Under the pieces are notes generated by a model. That model searched no databases and was not told the DNA's origin. It saw nothing but the letters and a program-made list of their open reading frames with translations. From Oryzias latipes (taxonomy: Eukaryota; Chordata; Actinopteri; Beloniformes; Adrianichthyidae): DNA of 64,000 nucleotides. Shown piece by piece: positions 1 to 11,240 of this stretch (position 1 is the first letter of the stretch; each line of letters begins with the position of its first letter). A program made the translations under genes and the position numbers. The stretch covers positions 20,240,802 through 20,304,801 of the forward strand of contig NC_019866.2 in assembly GCF_002234675.1 (NCBI RefSeq). Reading direction: 5' to 3'.

Positions 1-150
1 CTAAAACTGGTATATTCTAAGTATAATAAACGTGAATCTACTGTTTAAACAACTTTATTAGCAGAGTCCTCATAACATCAAACAGTCGGTTGCTGAATAT
101 TAAGCATTATTATGGTCTGTAGGAACAACTGTCAAAATAAATCCAAATTT
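1..150. repeat. Repeat fragment, paired with 15419-15570
   Basis: Shares the string AAAACTGGTAT, then TTCTAA, AACTTTATTA, AAACAGTC and GGAACAAC in the same order and spacing as 15419-15570. The copy is cut by the window edge. Class unknown. Confidence 0.5.
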
Positions 151-1129
151 TTTACAATGCAATTTTTAGCAAACTGTGCTCTGCATGTATTCTGATTGAC
201 TACCGACCTTCTCTATCAATCCCTTCTGTGCATTCAATTTGCCACATTTACATAAATCTTCTATCGTGATTAGATCTATGCTCTTATTCTTTAATACTGG
301 ACTTATTTGAACCTTCATAGTTTAAAGGGATAAAGGTGTGAAAATGTTCATGTCTGTCTGAGAAAACTGGGAAAAGTGAATAAAGTCTGCAGTGAGGAGT
401 TTTACTGTCTTTAAACATTTGTAATCCTACTTTTAAGTAATTTATGGATTTTAACCCCTGTGATAAACGAGGGAATATTATATTCACCTTAACCAAACAG
501 CAGAGTCAGAGAAATGATTGTTCTCCTTTCATTCTAAAACTCAGGCTTTTCTTCTGCTCATGAGGCAAACATTTACAAAATACTCAGCTGAAATCAATGA
601 TTCACTCAACAAAAGAATCAGCCACCCTACTGGCAGGGGTAGATTACTGGATCTCAAGGGACCAAAGTCACCCCAAGGTGTTTGATTTGCATAGGAATTG
701 TTGTGACATGGCTATGGTGTAATTGACTACATGCCTCTGAAGGTGAGCCGCTGCAGGCTCAATCACATGGCGAATTTACAGCTCGTACTGCATGCTGCTG
801 CGCTCTCTCAGTTTGATTTGTTGTTGGTCCTAGAAAGCAGAGCTGAAAAAAAAACCTCTGATTTATGGGTTTGGTCCTGCGTACAGTTCTGATGATTTTG
901 TTTAATGTTAATTTCACATTGTTAACAGGCGTGCACGAGGGGTTGCACTTGTTGCGAAAATGTCGGTTGACTTTAATTTTACTCGGCCTTGTTTTCAAGG
1001 ATTGCATCAATATCATTTGAATGGGGAACAGATCAGAGGCCAATTAGGCTTTATGTAACACTCACCGATTGTTCTCGTTTACAAAAATGACGTCTGTTTT
1101 TGCAGTGATCTGAAAAATTAAATAAACAC

Positions 1130-1592
1130 TGTGTGTCGTCAAAACCACAGATGGTTCAGTTGGTGTGGAGTAACTCCATCCCCACTTCCCATCACCCATC
1201 TGTTTACAGCAGCTCACAACCAACATTACCAGTGCAACATAAACAGCGAGCAAAACTGGAGCTATCCAGCTGTATAGCTTTGAGCCAGATTCCAGCTCAG
1301 ACGAGGAAAACGAAGACAAAAATAAATCTGTGTCTGCAAATGGATGCAGTAGATTTTAATGGACCAAGGAGCTTGTGGCCCACCCATTGTATTTCTACAT
1401 AAGAAATAAACTCCTTTTCTAACAGTATTTTTTCCCGTCTTCTTCTGATTCACAACTTGAATGAAAAAATACTCAGAAATACAATTTTAGGCCCATTTTT
1501 TTTTAAATAATCTATTTCATCAGAAAACTGCCACAAGAACATATTAAAAACACGAAAAAACAAAATTTTCATCCGAGTGGGTCTTCAAGCCA
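1130..1592 (+). repeat. Unnamed TIR-flanked family, copy 1 (5'-truncated)
   Basis: Ends at the family's 3' terminus, CATCCGAGTGGGTCTTCAAG (about 1571-1590). Contains the conserved segment near 1265-1320 that reads YSFEPDSSSDEENED in one frame, followed by the 'accaaggagcttgtggccca' segment also seen in the copy at 18035. The 5' end is missing. Other copies are at 18035, 23625, 29795 and 51853. Confidence 0.65.
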
Positions 1593-4463
1593 CTAGTAGA
1601 GCTGGGTTAAAAAAAATCTAATTATACATTTATATCAAATTTTGCTTTCTTCATACTGATTCACGAAATCCCAGATAATTCATGTCTCTTTTCCTGAATT
1701 TAAAGATCTTCAGTTGATAAAAAAAAAATACTGAACTGTTCATTTTTAGCAAGAGCAACACCAATTTACTCATGTAATCTTTGTCTGGGTTAGATTACTT
1801 GTTATATGGAGACTCATTCTTTTAATCAGGCAACAATGTTTTTTACGGAAGAGAAGAAAATTTACGTTGAATTTGATCATAATAAATCATGAATCAAAAA
1901 TTAAGTCATAACTTCAAAATTTCCAAACAAATCAACTAAAGAACAAGCGCCACTTCTTCTTCCTGAGTCTCACTGTATTTCTTGATGTGATTCTTTGTTA
2001 AATTCCAGTCTAGATAAAGCTTATTGTTATTACTGCAATTAATTCTAGGAGCAATAGAAATAATGCCCTTTAACATCATCGCTGGGTTCATTTGAGACAA
2101 GTTCATCTGCCTGGTGTTAATCTGTAAAACTGAAAAAGAGAGTTCAGACTCTTTGTCATCTGATCATGAATAAAATGTGTTTTTTCATACCTTAAACTGC
2201 ACCAGGTGTAAAAATCTAAAGGAGGAAAGGGTCTTGTTCTGAGATTAAGCTAAGTAACAGAATGATTGTCATTGATGTCGTGGGAAGAAAGAAGTGACAG
2301 ATTTGGTCGAAGGTGGGCTGTAATCAGAACTCGGATGCAGTGATGACAAATTATGCACAGCAGCGGATGACAGAGATGAAGTGGAGATGAGTGGATCAAC
2401 CCCGAAAGACAGATTTAGGTGGAGAAGACTTCAAATTCATCAAGATTCCCTTGCCATTTTCTTCTCTCATGTTGGCGCTGTTCTTGAGCCTTGTATACTT
2501 GATCATTAACAGACTGTGAAATTAAAAAAAGTAATAACATTATCTGTAACAACAGTATGAGGAATGAAGCTTTTGTGTTGCAGTGCAGTGGGCAGAATGC
2601 AATTAAAAAGAAAACAAAGAGCTGGAGCCTGGAGATTTGTGAAGACTTGCATCTAAATCGTCGGGATGAGTTGTCAGTAGGATGATACCTCATCCCCGGC
2701 CTGACCCGCATCACAAAGGTCACCTGGTCTTAGAATGTTAGCTTGACACGTAACACCGTCATCTTTCCCTAACAATCTGCAAGTGTTCGGGGGAGATTAA
2801 AAATGGAGTAAAAAGTGAGTCGGGAATTGATCCGATCCTTTACGGCCCTCATCTGTCACGCCTGGTTTACTTTCAGCTGAACATCCATTTTTATCTGGAT
2901 ATTGTACCGTACATCACTGAATGCAAATGGAGCGGTTCATCTTTCTGTCACTGTACGGATCAGCTGCTTTCTCCTTGGTGTGGCCGTGTTCTGTGATGGA
3001 GATTGTTATGTGGTCAATGGCACTGAGGGCTCGTGAAACTGAGGTCTTTAATAACTGTCAGAGGAAATTGTACAGCTGAATTCTAATCACATTGATTAAA
3101 AGTATTGACCATTCGGTCTAAAGAGGTTTTTTACGGCTCTTTCCCTTTTATCAATCACCCACCATTGAGCCACAGCACTCTCAGTGAGTCCTGATACTAT
3201 TTGCTCAGTGGCGATTTTTCTCATTTCAGTGACTATATGACTACAGTGTCCATAAATTATACAGTGTCATACCTTGTATGTCAGTTCTCTTGCCATACAA
3301 TGCTGTGTATTTACTGTCCTCTCATTTACTAAAAGCACAGCCCAGTCACAGCATAAAACTGATACATGTTTCCTATTAGCATCAAGCTAATTCACAGGGA
3401 CCTCTTTTCTGTTTTTACTTATTACTAACCTAAATTTTACAGTTCCTATTTTTTTTTCTCTATTGATATTTAGATAATCCCACTAAAACTATCATCTCTC
3501 CTTACACGGTGTCTACAGATATAGTGGAGGACATAAATATTTGATCCCTTGCTGATTTTGTAAGTTTGCCCACTTAAAAATAGATCAACAGTGTGTCATC
3601 CTAATGGTAGGTTCATTTGAACAATGAGCGATAAAAAATGACAAAGAAAAGACACATGTCCACAGAATCGGATTAGACAGACTCCAAACTCTCCAACATG
3701 GGAAAAATTAAAGAGCTTTCAGTCGATTTAAGGGAGAAGATTGTAGATCTGCACAAGGCTGGAATGGACTACAAAACAATCAGCAAGAAGCTGGAGGTTG
3801 AGGTGACAACTACTGGTGCAATGGTGCCAAAATACAAGAACATGACCATCAATCCACCTTTAGGTCTGGGGCTCAAAACTACATCTCACCTGGTAGGGTT
3901 TCCATGATCATGAGAGCAGTGAGGCCACGCAACAGGAGTTAGTTGATTATCTAAAAGCAGCTGGAACCACTCACACCAAGAAAACCATTGGGAGTACTTT
4001 ACACCACAATGTCTTAACATCTTGCAGAGCTTAAAAAGTCCCAATGCGTGAGAAGGCACGTGTGCAGGCCCGCCCGAAGTTTGCCAGTGAACACCTTCAT
4101 GATTTAGAGAGTGATTGGGAGAAGGTGCTGTGAACAGATGAGACCAAAATTGAGCTCTTTGGCATCAACTCCAACCCATCCTGTTTTGAGGAAGAGAAAT
4201 GCTGCCAATCACCCCAAGAACACCATCCCAGTTGCCAAAGCATGCTTTGGGGTGTTTTTCTACACAGAGCTATTTCGCCGTGTGGATGGGAGGATGGGTG
4301 GAGCCATGTAATGTCAAATCCTAAGTGAGAACCTCCTTCTCTCCACCAGGGGGGTATTCCAGAAAGCAGGTTATGCTAGCTCCCACGATAAGTTTGAGGC
4401 TAAGGAAGTTGATAACCTCAGTTTTCGGTTCCAGAAATGGAGGTATGTTTCAGGGTAGGTCAA

Positions 4464-4477
4464 GTTGCCATAGCAAC
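4464..4477. promoter_or_regulatory. X-box-like palindrome inside the Harbinger element
   Basis: GTTGCCATAGCAAC: two RFX half-sites (GTTGCC and, on the other strand, GTTGCT) separated by 2 bp. It is part of the transposon's subterminal region. Binding is inferred from the motif only. Confidence 0.5.
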
Positions 4478-5565
4478 TCATGCTCTGAACATAATCTGGT
4501 CCGGAGCAGGTTTAGTTGAAGCTTAGTTTGTTTACAGAGAGATGAAGCAGCATGGCGTGTCCATTTGAAGATGATTTAGTGGATGAAGAAGCTCAGATAA
4601 TACTTTTTCCACCATGAGAGGGTGATAAGACCACATATGGATGTTGGAAAAATAAACTTTTTAACTTTGATCTAACTTAATTATTTGCTTCAGTTAAGAT
4701 AAATCCTTTTTTGTTAGGTCACCTTAAAAATAACACGTAGTTTTCAGACAATTATTTTCCTTTCATTCAAATTAATTCAATTAAGTAGGTGTAACTTTGG
4801 TGCTGCTGTTAGATCGGCACCGCAAGGGATTCTGGGATATCATTCCCTTTGCCTGTCTGGACGGATTTGGGTTTAAGTGTGGCTTTTTGACAAAATGTTT
4901 TTGTTGTTTAACTGTTTTAGCTGTTTTACTGTGTTTTGCTGAGTTATTTTGTCCTACTATACTTACGTCTCTGCACCATAAGTGAGAGTGAAGGAGAGGA
5001 TGATGAGTTTATATAGCACTCCTACCTTCTCTGGCTGTAAGTATAATGATGGAGAATTCTTTCATGAATTTTGCACTCCGTGCATTTTTTCCCCCCGTCC
5101 TTTTAATTGTTATAAAAATGAGTATATCTGCTGGCTCAAACGTAAACATATGAGAGTTCAAGAATGATAATTATTTAAGATGGAAAAAAGATTAATTGAA
5201 TTGGAGTAATGTGACATTTAGTTAAATAAATATGTAAATTTGAGTTGTAAAAAAAATTACTGAGTTTTATAGACGTAAGAAATGAGGTTGAATAAATTTA
5301 ACTCAATTACTTGTTACCAATAGAACTAATTCATTTAAGTTGGCAAAATTGGATAAGTTATATATATATGCGTCACAAGGAAAATGAAAATAAGATCAGA
5401 AACTCGTGCGTTTACTTTGTCTGTTCTTCTACTACAAGCAGAAACTCTTTTTTTTGATGATGCAGCCGTATTACTTTTTTGATGGACGTATAATCTTCAT
5501 ACGCCGTCATTAAAATCTCAGACTCCGCCTCACTGAAGTGTCGCGCTCTCTTTTTTTCTCCACGC

Positions 5566-5579
5566 GTTTCCATGGTGAC
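5566..5579. promoter_or_regulatory. X-box-like palindrome near the 3' end of the Harbinger element
   Basis: GTTTCCATGGTGAC fits the RFX X-box form GTNRCC-N2-RGYAAC closely (half-sites GTTTCC and GTCACC). It lies about 210 bp from the element's 3' terminus. Confidence 0.45.
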
Positions 5580-6456
5580 TCCGTAAATCGGCGATCCATT
5601 GAGAATGCCTTTATGTACCTGCCGCGCACGTGCACTAACCCAGGGTTACCAAGTCGAGAGTAATTACGCCAACTTATATCCGGTCTTTTGGAACCGACAT
5701 ACCCCGAGTAAGCAAGTTCAGGCGGATTTCCGCCAGAGTTCAGGCTTAAACTCAGGCTAGTTTAAACATGCTTCCTGGAATACCCCCCCAGGAGGCTTGG
5801 TCTTCCAACAAGATAATGACCCACAACATACAGTTAAGATACCCAAGTAAAGGCTGAAGAGGTCATGGAGTGGCCCAGCCAGTTTCTGGACCTCAACCCT
5901 AATGAAAACCTATGGAGAAAACTAAAGCTCAGACTTGCTAAACAACAGGAAACCTGCTCATGAAATACAGGAAACGTCTGACCTGACAAAAGCCGTCTTT
6001 CCAGCAAGGGGGTTTAAATACATATGTCCATCAAATAAATGCAAATTAATGTCTAAAAATTCTGTAAAATTGATTTTCTTTGTAACTTTCAATCTCTCAC
6101 TGCTCAAAAGAACTCCCCATTAGGATGACAAACTGCCAATTTATTTAGTGGGCAAACCTACAGAATCAGCAAATCAAATACTTGTGTTTTACCCTGTGAC
6201 AGAATTAGTGCACTTGCAGGGGACCAAATATTTTATGGTGCTCTGAGAATTGAATCAGTTTTTTTATTTTATTTTTTTGCTTTGGCAAGAGTCTTTGTCT
6301 CTGTGGCTTCACGAACATTATAGAAAAAGATCCTCCAGTTTGTTCTGTGTGCCATATTTCTGGTAGGTGTACAGACAAGATTTAGAGTTCTTTACCAGCA
6401 GGAGGAAATTGTGTTATATTATCCCCCTTTAATCCTTCTCTTTTTTCCCCTTACAG

Positions 6457-8748
6457 GGCATCTACAGCTGCATCCACGGAGTGCAGATTGAGGAAAAAAG
6501 CAGTTCTGCTTTGAACTCCCCATCAGCAACCATGAACAACACCCATTCCAACATTATGCGGCTCTTACGTACTGCCAAGAACATGGCCTCTCTGTCTGGG
6601 GTGAACGGATCGCCACACAGCGCTTTGGACTTCATTCGTCGAGAATCCTCAGTTTATGACATCTCTGAGCATCGACGCAGCTTAGCTGGACATTCTGACT
6701 GCAAACCTCCGTACTTACCAGAAGACAACATGTTCAGTGACTACATCAGTGAGGTGGAGAGGACATTTGGCAACCTTCACCTCAAGGATAGCAATGTTTA
6801 CCAGGATCACTACCTGCACCACCATGGCTCAACCCTGGGGCTGACTGGCCCTCCACCCAACAGGCCCCACAGTCTTGGAGGCAGTGTGAGTTCCCTGGAG
6901 GGGGGCATGTTTGATTGTGATAGCCTCGGAGGAGGGGTGGCCCCCATCTTTGCCACCCAGCCCTGCTCTGCATTGACACACAGAAACATGAGCAAGTTTG
7001 ACCTGCTGTCCGGACAGACTCCCCCTTCAGGCCAAGGATTCAAAGGAGGACTGCCTGACGTGTACGGGAAGTTCTCCTTCAAGGGCGGTGCTTCAAGTTC
7101 CACGTACATCCCAGGACATAGCTACTGTGGAGGGAGGGGAGGGGAAGAAGATGGAAATGTACGCTCGGATGTTTCAGACATTTCCACGCACACAGTAACT
7201 TACGGAAACTTGGAGGGTAATGCCAAGAAGCGTAAACAGTACCGAGACAGTCTGAAGAAGAGGCCGGCCTCTGCAAAGTCCAGACGAGAGCTGGACGAGA
7301 TTGAGCTGGGCTACAGGAGGAAACCCTACCATATCAGTCACCACCACTACCACAGTCAACGCTCTGCCTCCCCACCATTCTTGCCCCCAGAACGAAAGAG
7401 AGGAACTGGAGGAGGGGGAAACAATGACGGGAACTCGTATCTTTTCAGAGAAAAGGAGAGCGTTAGGGATTTTTATTTGGATCAGTTTCGTCCCAAAGAG
7501 GGTGTCCCTCAGTGGGAGCATGTGGATTTGACTGAGGGCCCTGGGAGTCGAGATGGAGTTGTTGGAACCTGTACCTCACTGGTGCCAGTGGAGGATTTTC
7601 TCAAGAGTAAACCCAAAAAGACAGATTCAAAGAGTGGTGGAGGATCTGGGTTGGCTGGAGGAGAGTGGGAATGCAGAAACTGTCGGGCCAGTGGGGGAGG
7701 AGGGGGAAAGCAAATGTCCATCCACGGAGGTGGAAATGGCGGCTATGGCAGTGGAATGGGCTGCGGTTCCTCGGGAGGAGGAAACAGCCGACCAAGCTCT
7801 GCAACTTGCATGCGCTGCGAAGGTTGTAAAAAGACAGGAAACCTCTATGATATCAGTGAGGACAACAACCACCTCTTGGAACAGATGGGGGGAGGAACGG
7901 GTGGGGGAGGAGTTGGAGGTATGGTTGGAGGCCCTCAGTCTCAATCTCAGGTCCAGCAGAGAAGGAAGAGTGGAGGACTTGGTAAGCAGTTGAGGCGCCA
8001 ACATTCGTACGACACATTTGTGGACCTCCAGAAAGAGGAATCTGGTGGGATGGGAAGTTTGATCGGGGGTTTGGGAGGAGGTGGAGGGATGAGTGGACCA
8101 GGCATGGTGGGAATGTTGCCCCCACCTAGGAGTGTCAGTTTGAAGGAAAAGGAGCGCTACATGGAGGGTAACAGTCCGTTTGCACACATATTTGAGCGAC
8201 ATGGGGGCTCAGAGAGAGACAGAGACAGAGACCCACTGTTTTATGGAGGTGACAGTCGAAAAGGTCCTGGATCACCATTTGGCCTTTTCAGGGGTGGTGA
8301 AGGCCCCCATCGTCGCTCCATTGGAGAAAGAGACATGAGGGACAGAGACAGATCTTTGATGGAAGGAGGAGGTGGGGCAGGATTCTCTCTATCCAAATCC
8401 CTTTACCCTGACCGGGTAAACCAAAACCCTTTTATACCCACCTTTGGCGACGATCAGTGTCTGATGCATGGAGCCAAACAATATTACATGACAAAGCAAC
8501 AGCAGCAGCAACAAGCTGCCAAAAACAGCCGTAGTGACTTCAGGAGCCAGTTAAGTACAACGACTTATATGCCGGCGCCTGCCTCAGCCGGCGTTATGTC
8601 TAATGTGACTCCCCGGTTCCCGAAAGAGCTCAGCCTTGGTGGAATGAACCACCATGGCTCCATGCTGGGGGTTGGTCCCCCACGTCCCTTCAATGGAAGC
8701 AATGGCCATGTGTATGAGAAACTCTCCAGCATCGAGTCTGATGTGTAA
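6457..8748 (+). CDS. grin2b: GluN2B NMDA-receptor subunit, terminal coding exon (cytoplasmic C-tail)
   Basis: Terminal exon of the glutamate-gated cation channel subunit GluN2B. It encodes 763 residues of the intracellular tail that anchors and regulates the receptor at the postsynaptic density. The exon opens at 6457 right after the acceptor, reading [14 protein letters not shown]; the GTG at 6481 is an internal valine, not a start. Seen in the sequence: the conserved membrane-proximal block ([19 protein letters not shown], then [17 protein letters not shown]), the repeated YDISE motif, a Cys-rich stretch ([19 protein letters not shown]), the CaMKII docking and phosphorylation site [17 protein letters not shown] near 7990-8040, the [13 protein letters not shown] block, the endocytic YEKL motif and the terminal PDZ ligand ESDV. 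These motifs match GRIN2B rather than GRIN2A, 2C or 2D. The tail is longer than the roughly 645 residues expected in mammals because of glycine-rich insertions (about 7390-8110). Which teleost duplicate (grin2ba or grin2bb) cannot be decided here. Confidence 0.96.
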   Translation, partial: GIYSCIHGVQIEEKSSSALNSPSATMNNTHSNIMRLLRTAKNMASLSGVNGSPHSALDFIRRESSVYDISEHRRSLAGHSDCKPPYLPEDNMFSDYISEVERTFGNLHLKDSNVYQDHYLHHHGSTLGLTGPPPNRPHSLGGSVSSLEGGMFDCDSLGGGVAPIFATQPCSALTHRNMSKFDLLSGQTPPSGQGFKGGLPDVYGKFSFKGGASSSTYIPGHSYCGGRGGEEDGNVRSDVSDISTHTVTYGNLEGNAKKRKQYRDSLKKRPASAKSRRELDEIELGYRRKPYHISHHHYHSQRSASPPFLPPERKRGTGGGGNNDGNSYLFREKESVRDFYLDQFRPKEGVPQWEHVDLTEGPGSRDGVVGTCTSLVPVEDFLKSKPKKTDSKSGGGSGLAGGEWECRNCRASGGGGGKQMSIHGGGNGGYGSGMGCGSSGGGNSRPSSATCMRCEGCKKTGNLYDISEDNNHLLEQMGGGTGGGGVGGMVGGPQSQSQVQQRRKSGGLGKQLRRQHSYDTFVDLQKEESGGMGSLIGGLGGGGGMSGPGMVGMLPPPRSVSLKEKERYMEGNSPFAHIFERHGGSERDRDRDPLFYGGDSRKGPGSPFGLFRGGEGPHRRSIGERDMRDRDRSLMEGGGGAGFSLSKSLYPDRVNQNPFIPTFGDDQCLMHGAKQYYMTKQQQQQQAAKNSRSDFRSQLSTTTYMPAPASAGVMSNVTPRFPKELSLGGMNHHGSMLGVGPPRPFNGSNGHVYEKLSSIESDV

Positions 8749-11240
8749 AAAATGAAGCGGGGAGGAGAAGGAGGAGAGCAATACAGGCATCAGATGTTAG
8801 GTGTGATTAAGACATTGTACACACATAGAAACCAGAAATGATTAAAAAAACAGTTCTCAAAAAGGGATACAACTCTGATGTAGAAGAATGAAAGGTAAGA
8901 ATGTCAACAAACAACTGGGTAAATAAAATCAGGACATCCTGAGGAGGTGTGGGATGCTATCTCTTAACTGGCCAAAGCTATTCTGCATCATCATCAAAGA
9001 ACATTCCCCTCAACCCCATGCATCCTCTAAACCCCAGCTCCATCAATTGTCCCAGCAGTATTTGAGAAGCCACTGTCCTTTGTTGATTTTGTATTGATGC
9101 AACATCTCATCTTCGCCACTGGCCTTGTGGTGCGTTGGCAGTCTGAGGGCTCCTGCTGGGTGCTACTGAGGAAGGAATGAACTGTCCATCTGCCCCTGTG
9201 TCAAAGCAGAAAGTAGACACTGTCACATTTACCAGATCCACGGCGCCGCCTGGATCTGCTCCCATCCCACCCTTCTTCCTCTCGCCCTTGCTCCTCCTCA
9301 TCATCCTCCCTAAAGAGCTGTTTGTTACGAGAAATACAATCATGGATGAAAATGATATTCTTATAGAAAAACAGGGTATAAGAACAACAAAAATGTTGTG
9401 AATAACAAAGACGTCAATGCTGTTTATGGTAACTCATGATGATATCACTAAGTTGTTCTTGTTTTCTGTTCTACTAATATGATATTTCATAAATTTCTTG
9501 CTATCTCTAGTTGTTTCATCTGCTCCTGGTAGCAGCAGGGTGGTCGTTCTTACTTTGACCAACAAGCCAGAAAGACTGAGTCTTCAACTCCAGTTTTTTT
9601 TCCTCTTTCTTTAATATTTTACATCCCTCTTATTTGTGTTTTTTGCCCTTTGTGGAAAGCCTGGTTTTCAAGACATTGCAGTTTTTTTGTTGGTCTGAAC
9701 TTGTGTTACTGTGAATAACAAAGTTTTGTCAGAAGCTGCTGGGTGGATGGACGTGCCTTACAGGTCTCCAGTGGAAATGTCCCCCACGCGTGGCAGCACC
9801 AGGACTGACCGGCACACTTTCAGGCTGCTTGTGTTTTCATCACATATGAGCCAAAACCGCAGCAGGCATCGACAGCAGACTGCTGCTGCCGGTTTCAATA
9901 AATAATGTAAGGTCTTTTATGCCTTTGTTTAAGAAAACGTTTGGTTTGGGAAGTGTGTTATGAACCTGTAGAATTCAGGATGTCCCAGTGTTCCTGATAG
10001 ACTGGCGTGTCTCGCTTCACAACAGCCTTTCGGCCACTTCTTTTATTCAGGTTACATAACACTCACCAGACTCTTACTTTTTCAGCCTCTGACTATTGTG
10101 TTCTGTGAAAGGCGTTACTTTGAAACGGTCTTAGATGCTCATGCAGAAGGCTTTGCTTGAACAATGTGCGTTGATTCATCACAATGTAAACCTGTGAATA
10201 AGTCACATCCTTATTCAAAACGAGTTGTGGGTGTAAAGATGGTTTCATCGAGCTGCATCAGTTTCTAACTCATTGTGTCCAGCAGAGTTCACCTCTTTAA
10301 GTCCCTTATGGTTGCACCACTGTGGTTGTACTTTGGAGCAGCTGACCTTTTTTCCTTTGTTACTGCAGCTGTTTGACTCTCCATTTTGTGTACTTTCTTT
10401 TAATGGCTATTTACAACAAAGTTAGTCTCAAAATGCTTCCCAAAATAGCAAGAAAAACAACAAACCAAGAAAAAAATATGTAATATAATTCTCCAAATTA
10501 GCCAAGCTAGCTACAGTCCAACTGGGTTCAGACCTTTCCTGTAAAATAGTATCAACTTTAATTCATAAAGTCTATAGTGACCAACAGATTACATGGAGGC
10601 ATATTTTCTCCACACTAAAAGATGAAATCTTGTGACCACAGAGAAAAACTTTTAAAAGCAAGAACAGAAAGAATACTTATTCTGTTTGGCTGACCATCTG
10701 CTGCAACCAGATGAGGTCTGAGAAGACCAGGAGGAGATAAAAAAAACCTGGAACATCCAAATAAAAGTCAAATGAGAGACGAGTTAGCAACTGCAATAAT
10801 CATGTACTACTGCACATTCATGGATGGGAAATAAAATCCTCATTACTTTACAGATAGCAGCAAAAGTTTTTGCTATATTTTTTTGAATGTTCAGGTTAAA
10901 TGCTGAATATATAACCATCATATTGTGTAGTGACTGTAATATTTTTGCATTTCTGTACATGTTTTAATATATATCCTCTTTTAGGGTCAAAACACCTGGC
11001 CTCCTTTCCGTCAGTTGTACAAAAAAGCAGTAAACACAAATGAATGCAACAAGTACACAGGCATTTAATATTAGATATTGAACAGTTACATGTTGTGAGA
11101 AAATAAGAAATGTAACTCTAAAAAGCAAGGACATTTTGTGTTTTTTTTTTCTTTTTTTGGGGAGGGGTTATGTCCCTTTAAACATTTCATGAACAGTTTA
11201 AAAGTGAAGTTTCTGCTTTTTCTCCTGCTTGTCAATAAAG
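8749..11240 (+). other. grin2b: grin2b 3' untranslated region
   Basis: Follows the TAA stop with no further coding signal. Candidate AATAAA signals are at 8922-8927, 9897-9902 and 11234-11239. The last is followed by a T-rich stretch and is a reasonable distal end. Mammalian GRIN2B has a very long 3' UTR, so the true end could lie further downstream. Short open frames here (for example 9177-9401 and 9711-9905) have no family resemblance. Confidence 0.55.

Larger units (their letters stand above)
4350..5787 (+). mobile_element. Non-autonomous PIF/Harbinger element nested in Tc1
   Basis: Terminal inverted repeats GGGGGTATTCCAGAAAGCAG at 4350 and the complement of GCTTCCTGGAATACCCCC ending at 5787. 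It is flanked by CCAG/CAG on both sides (4346-4349 and 5788-5791), the short duplication expected for PIF/Harbinger. Removing it rejoins the interrupted Tc1 sequence. At 4552 a short frame reads MACPFEDDLVDEEAQI and then stops. That resembles the N-terminus of fish Harbinger transposases as I remember it, so this looks like an internally deleted derivative. The interior (about 4660-5400) is AT-rich and unassigned. Two RFX-type palindromes lie near the ends (4464 and 5566). Confidence 0.8.
3520..6200 (+). mobile_element. Degraded Tc1-type transposon, split by a Harbinger insertion
   Basis: Long terminal inverted repeats are visible: the 5' end (about 3522-3630, TTTGATCCCTTGCTGATTTTG and GTTTGCCCACT) matches the reverse complement of 6060-6200 (AGTGGGCAAAC, AATCAGCAAATCAAATAC). 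At 3698 a frame opens as MGKIKELSVDLREKIVDLH, the N-terminal helix-turn-helix start of Tc1 transposases. Similarity continues with frameshifts to about 4345 and resumes at 5791 with the catalytic-domain region (FQQDND-like, then a degraded D-L-N-P-x-E-N-L-W block). A 1.44-kb Harbinger element separates the two halves. The transposase is clearly dead: multiple stops, frameshifts and the insertion. Confidence 0.85.
1..6456 (+). other. grin2b: Last intron of grin2b (partial), with nested transposons
   Basis: Non-coding sequence upstream of the terminal grin2b exon. It ends in a clean acceptor: a polypyrimidine tract and TTACAG at 6451-6456. No exon-like open frame with splice sites was found in it. 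It holds a fragment of a repeat also present at 15419 (1-150), one copy of the unnamed TIR family (about 1130-1590), and a Tc1 element interrupted by a Harbinger element (3520-6200). The rest, including 1600-3500, is AT-rich and shows nothing I can assign. The upstream donor and the earlier grin2b exons lie outside the window. Confidence 0.75.

Noticed and set aside
3698..3907. Short coding gene starting MGKIKEL
   Set aside because: N-terminal piece of a dead Tc1 transposase, not a host gene.
6481..6483. GTG start codon for the grin2b exon
   Set aside because: The frame is open upstream to the splice acceptor at 6456, and conserved residues GIYSCIHG precede it; this is an internal valine.
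6782..8202. Antisense and other-frame ORFs over the grin2b exon (for example 7627-8202)
   Set aside because: Shadow frames of a conserved, glycine-rich coding exon.
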